From positions 1 to 44,526 of the forward strand of contig JABEVK010000069.1 of the NCBI GenBank assembly GCA_013044245.1: a DNA stretch of 44,526 bases, read 5' to 3'. A program made the translations under genes and the position numbers. Position 1 is the first letter of the stretch, and each line of letters opens with the position of its first letter. The stretch is from Spirochaetales bacterium. GTDB lineage: Bacteria > Spirochaetota > Spirochaetia > JABEVK01. The notes beneath the pieces were generated by a model. That model was not told the DNA's origin. It ran no database searches and saw only the letters and a list, made by a program, of their open reading frames with translations. Positions 1 through 7,168 of the stretch are shown piece after piece.

Positions 1-1
1 A

Positions 2-703
2 AAGGGAACTGTGGCGTTAGCCCAGACTTATACCCGCCTTCGGCTTCCTCTTGACGTATTAATTAACAATGTGGGGGGGGTCTGGCCGGACCGGCAATTG
101 ACGCCAGAAGGTCTTGAAAAGACTCTGGCGATTAACCATGTTCACCCCTTTTTGCTTTCGGCCTGTTTGTTTCCCCTCCTTAAGGCCTCACGGGGAAAGG
201 TCATTCACCAAAGTACCGGTTACCACGAACTGGTTATCCTAACAAAAAAAGATTGGGAGCAAGAACGCTTCGATGCCGGGATGAATGTCTATGGTCGGAG
301 CAAAAAAATCTCGTTGCTGGCGGGCCTTTACCAAGCGTGCTTATGGCAAAGAGAGGGGGTAGGGTTACAATTTGCGGACCCTGGTATGGCGTGGACCCCC
401 TTAACTCGTCAGATGGGTAAGGCGTATTTTCCGTGGTATGGGCAGTTTTTGGTCCCTTCCATCCATGCTTTGCAAAAAAGAATTCCCTTAGCCTGGGCGG
501 CCGCACCGGCGGTAAAGTTGGCCATACACCCCGAAGATCGGCGACCAGGTGTTTACGCATTTCCGCCGGGCATTCGGTTGCTGCTGAGGCCTTCAAAGAC
601 AGGCTGGCTCAGGGGACGTTTATTTTTAGCCATGACAAGGGAACGCTGGTTTGCACCCGAGTCACGCGACGCCCTTAAAGCCGCTTTCGCAGGGGAATGG
701 TAA
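2..703 (+). CDS. Short-chain dehydrogenase/reductase, N-terminally truncated by window edge
   Basis: The frame is open from base 2 to the stop at 703, so the true start lies upstream of the window; the GTG at 11 is probably internal. The visible part carries the middle and end of a classical SDR fold. It has an NNVGG motif (family NNAG) just after LDVLI, a catalytic Ser in HQSTGYH, and the YxxxK pair as YGRSK. The N-terminal GxxxGxG cofactor loop is missing only because of the window edge. The order and spacing resemble retinol dehydrogenase/WW-domain-oxidoreductase-like SDRs, which use NAD(P)H; the substrate cannot be read. The stop overlaps the start of the next gene, suggesting co-transcription with the heme o synthase gene. 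Confidence 0.8.
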   Translation, partial: KGTVALAQTYTRLRLPLDVLINNVGGVWPDRQLTPEGLEKTLAINHVHPFLLSACLFPLLKASRGKVIHQSTGYHELVILTKKDWEQERFDAGMNVYGRSKKISLLAGLYQACLWQREGVGLQFADPGMAWTPLTRQMGKAYFPWYGQFLVPSIHALQKRIPLAWAAAPAVKLAIHPEDRRPGVYAFPPGIRLLLRPSKTGWLRGRLFLAMTRERWFAPESRDALKAAFAGEW

Positions 704-1599
704 TAACGATAATGACGAACAATTTTTCTTACTGGGGGGCGTTGTTTGAAATGGCGAAGCCCCGTATCACCCTCCTGCTCGAAATCATCGCGGCGGCCAC
801 CTTCTTAGCGCTGGGGGGCTTTGGTCCCCACGGGACGGGTTGGTTGGGTTTGGTCAACATGCTGATTGCTGTCGGGATTTTGTCGGTGGGCATTTTTACG
901 TTAAACCATTGGATAGAACGGTTTAGTGACCGCGATATGGCACGGACCCGGGAGCGTCCGTTGGCCGCCGGTCGCTTTCCGGCCGCTGCGGCCTTGGTTT
1001 GGGGACTCTTTATGACGGGTTTAGGGGTGGTCGTCAGTGCCGTGGCGATCAACCTCACCATGGGGCTCGTGGCTTTGTTCACCGCCGTCGGGTATTTGGT
1101 TGTGTATACCCCGCTCAAGTATAAAACCGTTTTTCACACCGCTTTAGGGGCCTTGCCGGGAGCGACTCCCCCCTTAGCTGGTGCGCTTGCCGCGACGGGG
1201 GTTTTAACGGGACCCGCGTGGCTGATGTTTGGCCTGCTCGTGCTTTGGCAGTTCCCGCATTTTCTCGCCATTGAACTGATTTATAAGGACGACTATGGGC
1301 GCGGAGGGGTTAAAGTCGCCCCTGTGGTAGATTCGTCGGGGGTCTGGACCAAAATTCAAATCGTGGGGGCCACTCTCGGTCTTTTGGTTCTCACGGGGTG
1401 GTTGTTCCCCGTGGGTCCTCTACTCGTCTTGGGCCTGGCGCTGACTTTTGTTTTTTTAGCGGCGGGGGTAAAAGCGGTAAATTCAGGGTCCAAAAAGGCG
1501 GCCAAGGCTCTTTTTAGGGCATCACTTTTGTATCTTCCCTTGTATTTCGTCCTTTTGATACTACAATTTCAAATTGTTAAGGAGGCCTGGCATGGCTAA
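697..1599 (+). CDS. ctaB: Protoheme IX farnesyltransferase (heme o synthase), UbiA family
   Basis: This polytopic membrane prenyltransferase adds farnesyl to heme b to make heme o. About 300 residues and seven to nine hydrophobic segments fit the family. KPRIT lies at residues 21-25. The first Asp-rich motif starts at N70 and follows the heme o synthase pattern NxWxExxxDxxMxRTxxRP. YTPLK, GALPGATPPLAG and LWQFPHFLAIE are further family signatures. The ATG at 697 overlaps the SDR stop; an ATG at 712 is an alternative start. The 3' end overlaps the start of the DUF2231-DOMON gene. No heme-copper oxidase gene is in the window, so the final heme acceptor is unknown. Confidence 0.92.
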   Translation: MVITIMTNNFSYWGALFEMAKPRITLLLEIIAAATFLALGGFGPHGTGWLGLVNMLIAVGILSVGIFTLNHWIERFSDRDMARTRERPLAAGRFPAAAALVWGLFMTGLGVVVSAVAINLTMGLVALFTAVGYLVVYTPLKYKTVFHTALGALPGATPPLAGALAATGVLTGPAWLMFGLLVLWQFPHFLAIELIYKDDYGRGGVKVAPVVDSSGVWTKIQIVGATLGLLVLTGWLFPVGPLLVLGLALTFVFLAAGVKAVNSGSKKAAKALFRASLLYLPLYFVLLILQFQIVKEAWHG

Positions 1600-2518
1600 C
1601 GCCCTGTATTCGTTCCTCAACCTTTTCGGGTTTGAGCATCCCCTTCATCCTGTTCTCGTTCACATGGTGATTGGCCCTGTTATAGCGGCGCTCTTATTTT
1701 ATTTGATCGCTTGGATCTTTAAGAAGCCGGCTCTCTACAGCACAGCGCGCCAATTGAATGTTTTTGCACTCATTGCTTGGTTCCCCACCGTCACAATGGG
1801 TATCCTTGACTGGATTCATTTTTATGGGGCGGCCAATATCCCCGAAATTATGTATAAATCCATTGGCGCCGGTGTTTTACTGATCATTCTGGTTGCGAAT
1901 GTTGTGTTGTTTAAAAAAATCGACAAAGGATCAAAAATCCACTTGGTCCTTTACCTTGCGGCTGGGCTTACGGTGGCGTTTATTGGCCTGATGGGCGGGA
2001 ACCTTGTTTATGGCTCAAAGCCGGCCACGGTGGCGGCTGCTCCTATTACGAAAGCCGCCGTTGTCGCCAACGACACAAAGCAGGTTACCGTCGACGGTTT
2101 TACCCTCACGTGGCAAGTTCAGGGACCCAACGTTCACATGAGCGTGGCGTACAAGACAACGGGTTGGGTTGGGGTAGGGTTTGGCAAGCAACCGGTTATG
2201 AATGGCGCTCATATCATCATTGGCTATGTTAATCATGGAAAGGCTGTCGTTCAGGATGATGTCGGAGAGGGGCACTATCACGCCGCGGAAAACCAGTTTG
2301 GCGGTAAAAACACCCTGACCGATGTTTCCGGTTCGTTGGTTAACGGGGTCACAAAGCTCGAATGGACGATGCCGCTCAATACGGGGAACCCCAAAGACAT
2401 CGTTCTGGTGCCGGGGCAAGCCGTGTCGGTGATTTTTGCGCACGGTGCTATGGATGCCAAAAACTTGACCTCTTACCATGGGCCGAGAAATCACACCTCG
2501 ACCCGTATCACCTTCTAG
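1592..2518 (+). CDS. DUF2231-like membrane domain fused to a C-terminal DOMON domain
   Basis: I chose ATG 1592 because AAGGAGG lies at 1579-1585; this gives 308 aa and overlaps the ctaB stop. Residues 1-140 hold four hydrophobic segments. The opening HPLHPVLVHMVIG motif is typical of DUF2231 membrane proteins. After an Ala-rich linker (about 145-160), residues 165-308 look like a DOMON domain: WQVQG, then GWVGVGFG, MNGAHIIIGY, and a late His region ending SYHGPRNHTSTR. DOMON domains can bind heme b through Met and His, and M203 and H296 are candidate axial ligands. The domain probably faces the periplasm. Coupling to heme o synthase suggests a heme-linked electron-transfer role; this is inference. 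Confidence 0.75.
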   Translation: MANALYSFLNLFGFEHPLHPVLVHMVIGPVIAALLFYLIAWIFKKPALYSTARQLNVFALIAWFPTVTMGILDWIHFYGAANIPEIMYKSIGAGVLLIILVANVVLFKKIDKGSKIHLVLYLAAGLTVAFIGLMGGNLVYGSKPATVAAAPITKAAVVANDTKQVTVDGFTLTWQVQGPNVHMSVAYKTTGWVGVGFGKQPVMNGAHIIIGYVNHGKAVVQDDVGEGHYHAAENQFGGKNTLTDVSGSLVNGVTKLEWTMPLNTGNPKDIVLVPGQAVSVIFAHGAMDAKNLTSYHGPRNHTSTRITF

Positions 2519-2551
2519 ACTGTTTAGCGCCTGGTCTGGACCAGAACTGCC

Positions 2552-3046
2552 GTGCTATCGTTTGATGCGGTCGTTGTGACACCAACGACCGATTTTAAGC
2601 TTATTGCCAGGCTCAATGAGACGGTGCAGACTCTGCACCGTCAACGGTACCCTGAACTGTTTAAGGAGTATTCGTACGAGCCTGTCGAAAGATTCTTCAA
2701 AAAACTGCTCAAGCAGAAAGCTTGGCATGCTCTGGTTGTGACCTACACCAACGAGCCCATCGGCTATGCGCTATTTTGTGAGCGAAAGTATGCCGACAAC
2801 CCTTTTCGGCGTGGTTTTAGCGTTGTCCATCTGGATCAGCTAAGCTTTATCCGTGAGTACCAACGTCAAGGGTTAGGAACCAAGGTCATGGCCTGGATCG
2901 AAGAGTTTGCTCGCCAACACGGTGCCCAGCAGATAGAGCTCAGCTATTGGGAACGAAACGTCGAAGCCCAGGGGTTTTACCAAAAACTCGGCTTTTCGCC
3001 GACGCACCGGTATATGGTGAAACCGCTTGATAGCCCCTTACTCTAG
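2552..3046 (+). CDS. GNAT-family N-acetyltransferase
   Basis: This 164-aa protein matches the length of a single GNAT domain. The acetyl-CoA-binding motif A is visible as FIREYQRQGLGTKVM (pattern RxxGxG/A). The C-terminal WERNVEAQGFYQKLGF block is the usual GNAT motif B. It should transfer an acetyl group from acetyl-CoA to an amine; the substrate is unknown. The start is a GTG at 2552 without a strong ribosome-binding site, and a GTG at 2576 is possible. The gene follows the DOMON gene by about 30 bp. It ends tail-to-tail with the minus-strand SHOCT-like gene, overlapping it by 9 bp. A strong hairpin sits inside the early coding region (2620-2642). Confidence 0.85.
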   Translation: MLSFDAVVVTPTTDFKLIARLNETVQTLHRQRYPELFKEYSYEPVERFFKKLLKQKAWHALVVTYTNEPIGYALFCERKYADNPFRRGFSVVHLDQLSFIREYQRQGLGTKVMAWIEEFARQHGAQQIELSYWERNVEAQGFYQKLGFSPTHRYMVKPLDSPLL

Positions 3047-3517
3047 CCACACCTCAAAGGTTTCGTCGGTATCAGGGCGGTGGTAGTCAAAGACCTTTCC
3101 GGTTTGGCCCGATTCGAGCAAGGTAAACAGAGTATTGAAATCGATGGTCGGTAGGCCGGGAATCGCAGGACCACGAAGCGAAAAAAGCGGTTTGAGGGTT
3201 TCAAACACCTGGTATGGTATGGTAACGCGGTTGCGCTCTGTGCCAAGGCTGTCTTTAACTTTGATCACGATGCTTTTTGGTACAGGGTTGCGAAACGTCT
3301 GCTCCGCCTGTTGAAAAAGCCGACCAAAACCCTCGCTGACGCTTTTGCCAACCTCGTTGAAAACCTGAAAGACATCGGGAACAGGGTCGGTTTTTGGCGT
3401 TTCCTGAGACTGTTGGTCTGCCTGAGCAAGCTCTTGAATGAGTCGTTGGCCCTGCTCGGGGCTAAGAAAACCCTCTTGAACCATTTTGAGAATTTTGAGC
3501 GTCTGGTCAGAATCCAT
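3038..3517 (-). CDS. Hypothetical protein with N-terminal SHOCT-like segment
   Basis: The N terminus (KILKMVQEGFLSPEQGQRLI) resembles the short helical SHOCT-like segments seen at the start of YvlB/LiaX-type bacterial proteins. A low-complexity linker with Gln and Pro follows (about 35-50). The remainder, about 110 residues, has beta-rich patches but no family I recognise. A TAGGAGG ribosome-binding site precedes the ATG at 3517. The gene starts 8 bp after the rex stop, so the two are very likely one operon under Rex control. No signal peptide or membrane segment is visible. Function is unknown; co-expression with Rex would tie it to the redox state. Confidence 0.75.
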   Translation of the reverse strand: MDSDQTLKILKMVQEGFLSPEQGQRLIQELAQADQQSQETPKTDPVPDVFQVFNEVGKSVSEGFGRLFQQAEQTFRNPVPKSIVIKVKDSLGTERNRVTIPYQVFETLKPLFSLRGPAIPGLPTIDFNTLFTLLESGQTGKVFDYHRPDTDETFEVWLE

Positions 3518-3525
3518 AGGACCTC

Positions 3526-4227
3526 CTACGGCGTATCTTCACTGTCAACATCGACGAGCTCCTCGTCAATGATGCTGGCTAAAGACGCCTCGACATCTTG
3601 GGGCAGTGTGTTTTTGACAACTTGAAAAAACAAGTTTTCGATTTCTACCCCGATGTTGATATTATGGATAATACAGTTTTGGGTGGTTTTCAATTCAATC
3701 GGCGTAAAATTTAAAATTCCGCGAATTCCGGCGTTCTTGAGAATTTTATGGCATTCAGTAGAGACATCCTCGGGAACAGATAAAATCGCGACCTCAATAT
3801 GCTCACGTTCAACAAAACTTTGAATTTCACTCGTGGGATAAATCGGAATCCCTACGGTAGGCAAAACGTTTTCTGGAGCGATGTCAAAGCCTGCCGCAAC
3901 TTCAAAGTCGCCCTGGTGAAAGCCCTTATACTGCGCCACAGCGGAGCCAATCTTACCCATGCCAACAATGATGATGCGTTGTTCGCGGGTTTTGCCGAGA
4001 ATTTTGTTTAGTTGTTCCGAAAGATAATCGATGCGGTAGCCGCCCCGTTTATTTCCCCCCAAGACAAGTAGTGAGAAATCCTTGCGGACGAGCGCAGGGG
4101 CGACACCTATGGCATCGCCAAGGTTGTTCGAGAACACCTTTTCAAAGCCAAGGCTTTTGAGCTGCGTTAAGATTCGGCGGTATTTTAATAACCGTATGAC
4201 CAGTTCTTTATTTAGGTTTCCCTTCAT
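3526..4227 (-). CDS. rex: Redox-sensing transcriptional repressor Rex
   Basis: Rex senses the NADH/NAD+ ratio and represses fermentation and respiration genes when NADH is low. Residues 1-78 form the winged helix, with the family hallmark LVRKDFS and, after it, GGNKRGGYRIDYL. A Rossmann domain follows, with GMGKIG at residues 89-94 (pattern GxGxxG). FDIAPENV marks the end of the second strand, with an acidic residue expected to favour NAD(H) over NADP(H). At 233 aa it is a normal length. There is no convincing Shine-Dalgarno: the region before ATG is filled by a Rex operator. The SHOCT-like gene lies 8 bp downstream. Autoregulation is strongly indicated. Confidence 0.95.
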   Translation of the reverse strand: MKGNLNKELVIRLLKYRRILTQLKSLGFEKVFSNNLGDAIGVAPALVRKDFSLLVLGGNKRGGYRIDYLSEQLNKILGKTREQRIIIVGMGKIGSAVAQYKGFHQGDFEVAAGFDIAPENVLPTVGIPIYPTSEIQSFVEREHIEVAILSVPEDVSTECHKILKNAGIRGILNFTPIELKTTQNCIIHNINIGVEIENLFFQVVKNTLPQDVEASLASIIDEELVDVDSEDTP

Positions 4228-4230
4228 TTG

Positions 4231-4287
4231 TTGTGCTACTTTTCACAAAAACTAAGCCAATATACGCTGAATTCCACCCTTTGGCAA
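4231..4287 (-). promoter_or_regulatory. rex promoter with Rex operator (autoregulation)
   Basis: Read on the minus strand, a -35 TTGCCA (4287-4282) and a -10 TATATT (4264-4259) are separated by exactly 17 bp. The 18-bp sequence TTGTGCTACTTTTCACAA at 4231-4248 matches the known Rex consensus TTGTGAA-N4-TTCACAA at 12 of its 14 defined positions. It lies just after the expected transcription start and 3 bp from the rex ATG. Rex bound there would block its own transcription. Confidence 0.85.
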
Positions 4288-4308
4288 GCATGAAACTAAA
4301 AAAGGCAT

Positions 4309-4337
4309 TTGGCAAAACTTCCACTTCCATGTAAAAT
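4309..4337 (+). promoter_or_regulatory. Sigma70-type promoter of the STAS gene
   Basis: TTGGCA (4309-4314) and TAAAAT (4332-4337) are spaced by 17 bp, 17 bp upstream of the STAS ATG. GAGG lies between the promoter and the start codon. The promoter is divergent from the rex promoter, about 20 bp from its -35 box. Confidence 0.65.
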
Positions 4338-4354
4338 GGAGCCACGAGGTCGAA

Positions 4355-4741
4355 ATGTTCTACCAAATCGAATTGATGCGGTCGGCCGTCTCGCTAGGCA
4401 AAGACGATCTAAACAATAGTTTTATCTATAAAGTGCATTTGTCGGGAAACTTAGTAATGGAAGTCTCGGACGAGTTCAACCTGCTCATCGGAACCCTTAT
4501 CAATGGAGGGATGAGAAAGCTGGTTTTTGATCTGACAGACTTAAAATACATCGACAGTACTGGGATTGGCATTTTTATAGGCTTAGCCAAGGCGATCCGA
4601 AACAAAGGCGGCGACATTGCGTTTTTTAACGTCAATGCCAAGATTCACGAAGTCTTTCAACTGGTAAAGCTTAACGATTTTATCCCCTTCTTTCGCGGTG
4701 ATAAGCAGGTGGTGGATCATTTCTTCGCCGTTAAAGTCTAA
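4355..4741 (+). CDS. STAS-domain protein (anti-sigma factor antagonist-like)
   Basis: The C-terminal 90 residues form a STAS domain of the SpoIIAA type. The diagnostic strand-loop KLVFDLTDLKYIDSTGIG carries the phosphorylatable Ser at residue 68 in DSTG. Such proteins release a sigma factor or partner by binding a kinase/anti-sigma factor when unphosphorylated. No matching anti-sigma kinase gene is in the window. The first 20 residues before the domain are not typical of the family, but the ATG at 4355 has a plausible GAGG site and a good upstream promoter. The last codons overlap the candidate start of the glucosaminidase gene. Confidence 0.88.
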   Translation: MFYQIELMRSAVSLGKDDLNNSFIYKVHLSGNLVMEVSDEFNLLIGTLINGGMRKLVFDLTDLKYIDSTGIGIFIGLAKAIRNKGGDIAFFNVNAKIHEVFQLVKLNDFIPFFRGDKQVVDHFFAVKV

Positions 4742-5369
4742 AGCAAGGGCCCGCTTTTGGACTCATCCGCTCACCTTCTTCGCTTTGTTAGCGGGACTAG
4801 GAAGTGTGGGCCAGGTGCAGGGAGTTCCTCCTAACCCCTTTTTGATGGCTAGCGGGGCATTAAGCCCTTGGGAGCGGGCCCGATTTTTGGTGCATGAAAA
4901 CCCTTCGATTAGCTTGGCCGTGGCGCTCAACTTCTCGCTTTTGTATCAAGAAGAGGCACGATCCGAAGGGGTTAATCCTGACGTGGCCTTTGCTCAAATG
5001 CTATTAGAAACCCATGATCTACGATTCGGCGGGCAGGTACAGGCCGCACAAAATAATTTTGCCGGGATCGGTGCCATCGACGGCGGCAATCATGGCTTGA
5101 GTTTTCTCTCTCCCCGCGAAGGGGTGCGAGCGCAAATCCAGCACCTCAAATACTATGCAGGGAATGCCCCCTTGGTTCACTCACCAGTAAACCCCAGGCT
5201 TATTTGGATTCGACGCTCCTGCGCCCCGACCATCTGGCAATTGGCGGGAACTTGGGCCTCTGACCCCGAGTATGGGGTCAAGCTCAATGATCTTTTGAAC
5301 CGAATGACACGTTTTGCCCAAAAAGACCCCTTAGTGACGGTTTCCCATGTCTTTGGTGGATCCGGCTGA
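4698..5369 (+). CDS. Glucosaminidase-domain protein (GH73-like peptidoglycan hydrolase)
   Basis: The C-terminal 140 residues match the FlgJ/GH73 glucosaminidase pattern. They contain FAQMLLETHDLRFGGQV with the likely catalytic Glu at 104, NNFAGIGA at 119-126, REGVRAQIQHLKYYA, and a late APTIWQLAGTWASDPEYG block. It should cleave N-acetylglucosamine linkages of peptidoglycan. A basic stretch and a hydrophobic run at 20-42 look like a signal peptide or membrane anchor. The start is uncertain. GTG 4698 lies inside the STAS gene, there is no ATG until 4844, and a TTG near 4787 is a weak alternative. It is coupled to the next gene, which starts 23 bp before its stop. Confidence 0.82.
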   Translation: MISRWWIISSPLKSKARARFWTHPLTFFALLAGLGSVGQVQGVPPNPFLMASGALSPWERARFLVHENPSISLAVALNFSLLYQEEARSEGVNPDVAFAQMLLETHDLRFGGQVQAAQNNFAGIGAIDGGNHGLSFLSPREGVRAQIQHLKYYAGNAPLVHSPVNPRLIWIRRSCAPTIWQLAGTWASDPEYGVKLNDLLNRMTRFAQKDPLVTVSHVFGGSG

Positions 5370-6111
5370 GGCCTTTCTCCGTGAAGGAGAAGACCTTTAT
5401 CAGCAGTGGCATCGGCCAGAATGGTTGCCAACTGACCCTGTCTCGCTAGTCTGGGAGCTTGACAGCGCCGACCGCGAGGTGGGGGCGTTTTTGGTTGCTT
5501 GCCTGTCCTTAGGCCGCGTGAATGCCATAATAGCCTTTGCCAAGAAACTGCTCGAGCGTCTTTCCCGTCCGTTGGCCGGAGCGTTACGGTCGCTAAACCC
5601 TGCACAGACAGCCGATTTAACAGCCGATCTGACCTACAGGTTTTTTTCTTCGCAAAAGCTGGCAATTTGGTTAACGGCGACAGGGGATGTTTTGCGCCGC
5701 TATGACACCCTTGAGTCAGCGCTTGGCGAAACGTCAGACCCCTGGGTTCGCCTCGAAAACTTTGCTAGGCATTTTCATTCTCACGGTGATATTGGCATTC
5801 TTGTGCCGCGGCCTCGAACAAGCAGTGCGTTCAAACGACTGAACCTTTTTTTTCGTTGGATGGTACGCCACGATGCGATCGACCCCGGGGGCTGGTCCCG
5901 AGTTAAACCGTCAGAGCTCTTAGCACCCGTAGATACCCATGTTCTTGCGTGGGCCCGAGCCGAGGGGGTAACGACGCGACGTCAGGCCGATCGCAAGGCC
6001 TGTCAGGAGATTACGGAGTTTTTTCGCCGCTTCTCGCCCGAAGATCCCCTTCGTTGGGATTTTGCTTTGACAAGAAAAGGTATGTCAGGGCAAACAACAT
6101 TCTGGACTTGA
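5347..6111 (+). CDS. TIGR02757/DUF2400 family protein
   Basis: This 254-aa protein belongs to a conserved, uncharacterised family found in spirochaetes and Bacteroidetes. Recognisable blocks are [18 protein letters not shown] near the N terminus, [19 protein letters not shown], and [17 protein letters not shown]. The helical pattern and the PVDTHV block recall helix-hairpin-helix DNA glycosylase folds, so a nucleic-acid role is possible but unproven. No signal peptide or membrane segment is seen. The ATG at 5347 overlaps the glucosaminidase gene by 23 bp, so translation is probably coupled. The promoter of the rubredoxin gene overlaps its last codons. Confidence 0.85.
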   Translation: MSLVDPAEAFLREGEDLYQQWHRPEWLPTDPVSLVWELDSADREVGAFLVACLSLGRVNAIIAFAKKLLERLSRPLAGALRSLNPAQTADLTADLTYRFFSSQKLAIWLTATGDVLRRYDTLESALGETSDPWVRLENFARHFHSHGDIGILVPRPRTSSAFKRLNLFFRWMVRHDAIDPGGWSRVKPSELLAPVDTHVLAWARAEGVTTRRQADRKACQEITEFFRRFSPEDPLRWDFALTRKGMSGQTTFWT

Positions 6112-6131
6112 GTCAAAGTTGGCATTATACT
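6103..6131 (+). promoter_or_regulatory. Promoter of the rubredoxin gene
   Basis: TGGACT (6103-6108) and TATACT (6126-6131) are 17 bp apart. They overlap the end of the DUF2400 gene and lie 36 bp before the rubredoxin start, leaving room for the strong ribosome-binding site at 6155-6161. Confidence 0.5.
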
Positions 6132-6167
6132 TCTGTCATAATAGCACCGAGAGGTAGGAGGAAACTC

Positions 6168-6332
6168 ATGCAGAAATTTGTATGCGATGTCTGCGGTTAT
6201 ATTTACGATCCTGAAGTGGGTGATCCGGATAACGACATCGAGGCGGGAACATCCTTCGAAGCACTCCCGGACGACTGGGTTTGCCCGATGTGCGGGGCTT
6301 CTAAAGACGATTTTTCGCCGGTTGAAGACTAA
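6168..6332 (+). CDS. Rubredoxin
   Basis: This 54-aa iron protein carries the two rubredoxin knuckles: C6-x2-C9 ([10 protein letters not shown]) and C39-x2-C42 ([11 protein letters not shown]). The four cysteines bind one Fe and carry single electrons, typically to oxygen- or superoxide-reducing enzymes in anaerobes. The ATG at 6168 follows TAGGAGG at 6155-6161. A longer open frame starts upstream at 5949, but it overlaps the previous gene and lacks such a site. An own promoter upstream and a terminator downstream make it a single-gene unit. Its presence suggests anaerobic or microaerobic life. Confidence 0.97.
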   Translation: MQKFVCDVCGYIYDPEVGDPDNDIEAGTSFEALPDDWVCPMCGASKDDFSPVED

Positions 6333-6360
6333 TTTAGTCAAAGACTGACAAGCCTCATCA

Positions 6361-6385
6361 AGCCGACCCTTGGGTCGGCTTTTTC
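6361..6385 (+). terminator. Rho-independent terminator after rubredoxin
   Basis: A perfect stem AGCCGACCC / GGGTCGGCT with a two-base loop (6361-6380) is followed by a T run. Confidence 0.9.
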
Positions 6386-6485
6386 ATTAATACAAGTCAT
6401 GAAAATACTGCATTCTGAGTTAAAAGATAAAATATTAGCATTTAATTAATTGACTAAATTCATGGGGAATTGTTATCAGGTGTAC

Positions 6486-6514
6486 TTTCCAAATTCAGAT
6501 TGTTGCGTTAGTAT
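6486..6514 (+). promoter_or_regulatory. Possible promoter of the V-ATPase operon
   Basis: TTTCCA (6486-6491) and TAGTAT (6509-6514) are 17 bp apart and end 33 bp before the ATG of subunit E. Each hexamer matches the consensus at only four positions. The rest of the 6386-6547 gap is AT-rich with no gene. Confidence 0.35.
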
Positions 6515-6547
6515 CCGTTTAGACATAGGTAAGCGAGGTTGACGCGT

Positions 6548-7162
6548 ATGGAAGGAAAACTGCAAGAGCTCACAGACAGACTCTATAAAGACGGAGTCGA
6601 GAAAGCGTCTCAAGAGGCTAAGGGAATTCTGGAAAAAGCTCACCAGGAGGCAGAAGCGCTCCGGGCAAAAGCGACGGCGGAAGCGTCGGCGGTTGTCAAT
6701 TCTGCGAAATCTGAGGCGGAACAGCTGAAATCCAAGGCCTTGGCCGAAATTAAAATGGCCGGCGAGCAGGCGGTGGCGACTCTCAAGGGCGAAATTACCA
6801 ACCTGCTGGCGACCTCCGCTCTTTCGGCTAGTGTTAAGTCGGCGGTGGATGATGTCGCCTTTGTAAAAGATTTGGTGAAAGACCTTTTGGCCAAGTGGGA
6901 CCCTCAGAATCCAGAAGTGACTCTTGTACTCCCCGAAAAGAAGCGGGCAGACTTTGATAAGCTCTTTCAAGCCAAAGCCGGTGAAGTCCTGGGCAAGGAC
7001 GTGGAGCTGAAGTTCGAAACCCGCATGGATGGTGGCTTTCGCCTTGAACCCCGAGACGGTGCGTTTGTTTTGTCCTTTAGCGATCGTGACTTTCAACAAT
7101 TCTTTCAGTCTTTCCTCAAAGTAAGGGCCAAGGAAATTCTCTTCCCTTCGCCGAAGGTGTGA
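6548..7162 (+). CDS. atpE: V-type ATP synthase subunit E
   Basis: Subunit E is part of the peripheral stalk that holds the catalytic head of the rotary ATPase. The 204-aa protein starts with about 100 residues of Ala/Glu/Lys-rich coiled coil, followed by a mixed alpha/beta C-terminal head, as usual for E. ATG 6548 was preferred to an in-frame TTG at 6539 because GCGAGG at 6533-6538 is well placed. It is the first gene of an operon running E, DUF2764, A, B, D, I, K. Sequence similarity of E subunits is low; the call rests on coiled-coil character plus operon position. The symbol follows V-type naming and is not the F-type c subunit. Confidence 0.85.
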   Translation: MEGKLQELTDRLYKDGVEKASQEAKGILEKAHQEAEALRAKATAEASAVVNSAKSEAEQLKSKALAEIKMAGEQAVATLKGEITNLLATSALSASVKSAVDDVAFVKDLVKDLLAKWDPQNPEVTLVLPEKKRADFDKLFQAKAGEVLGKDVELKFETRMDGGFRLEPRDGAFVLSFSDRDFQQFFQSFLKVRAKEILFPSPKV

Positions 7163-7168
7163 CCCACA

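Noticed and set aside
5949-6167. N-terminal extension of the rubredoxin frame
   Set aside because: It overlaps the DUF2400 gene, and the strong TAGGAGG site lies just before ATG 6168; rubredoxins of 54 aa are normal.
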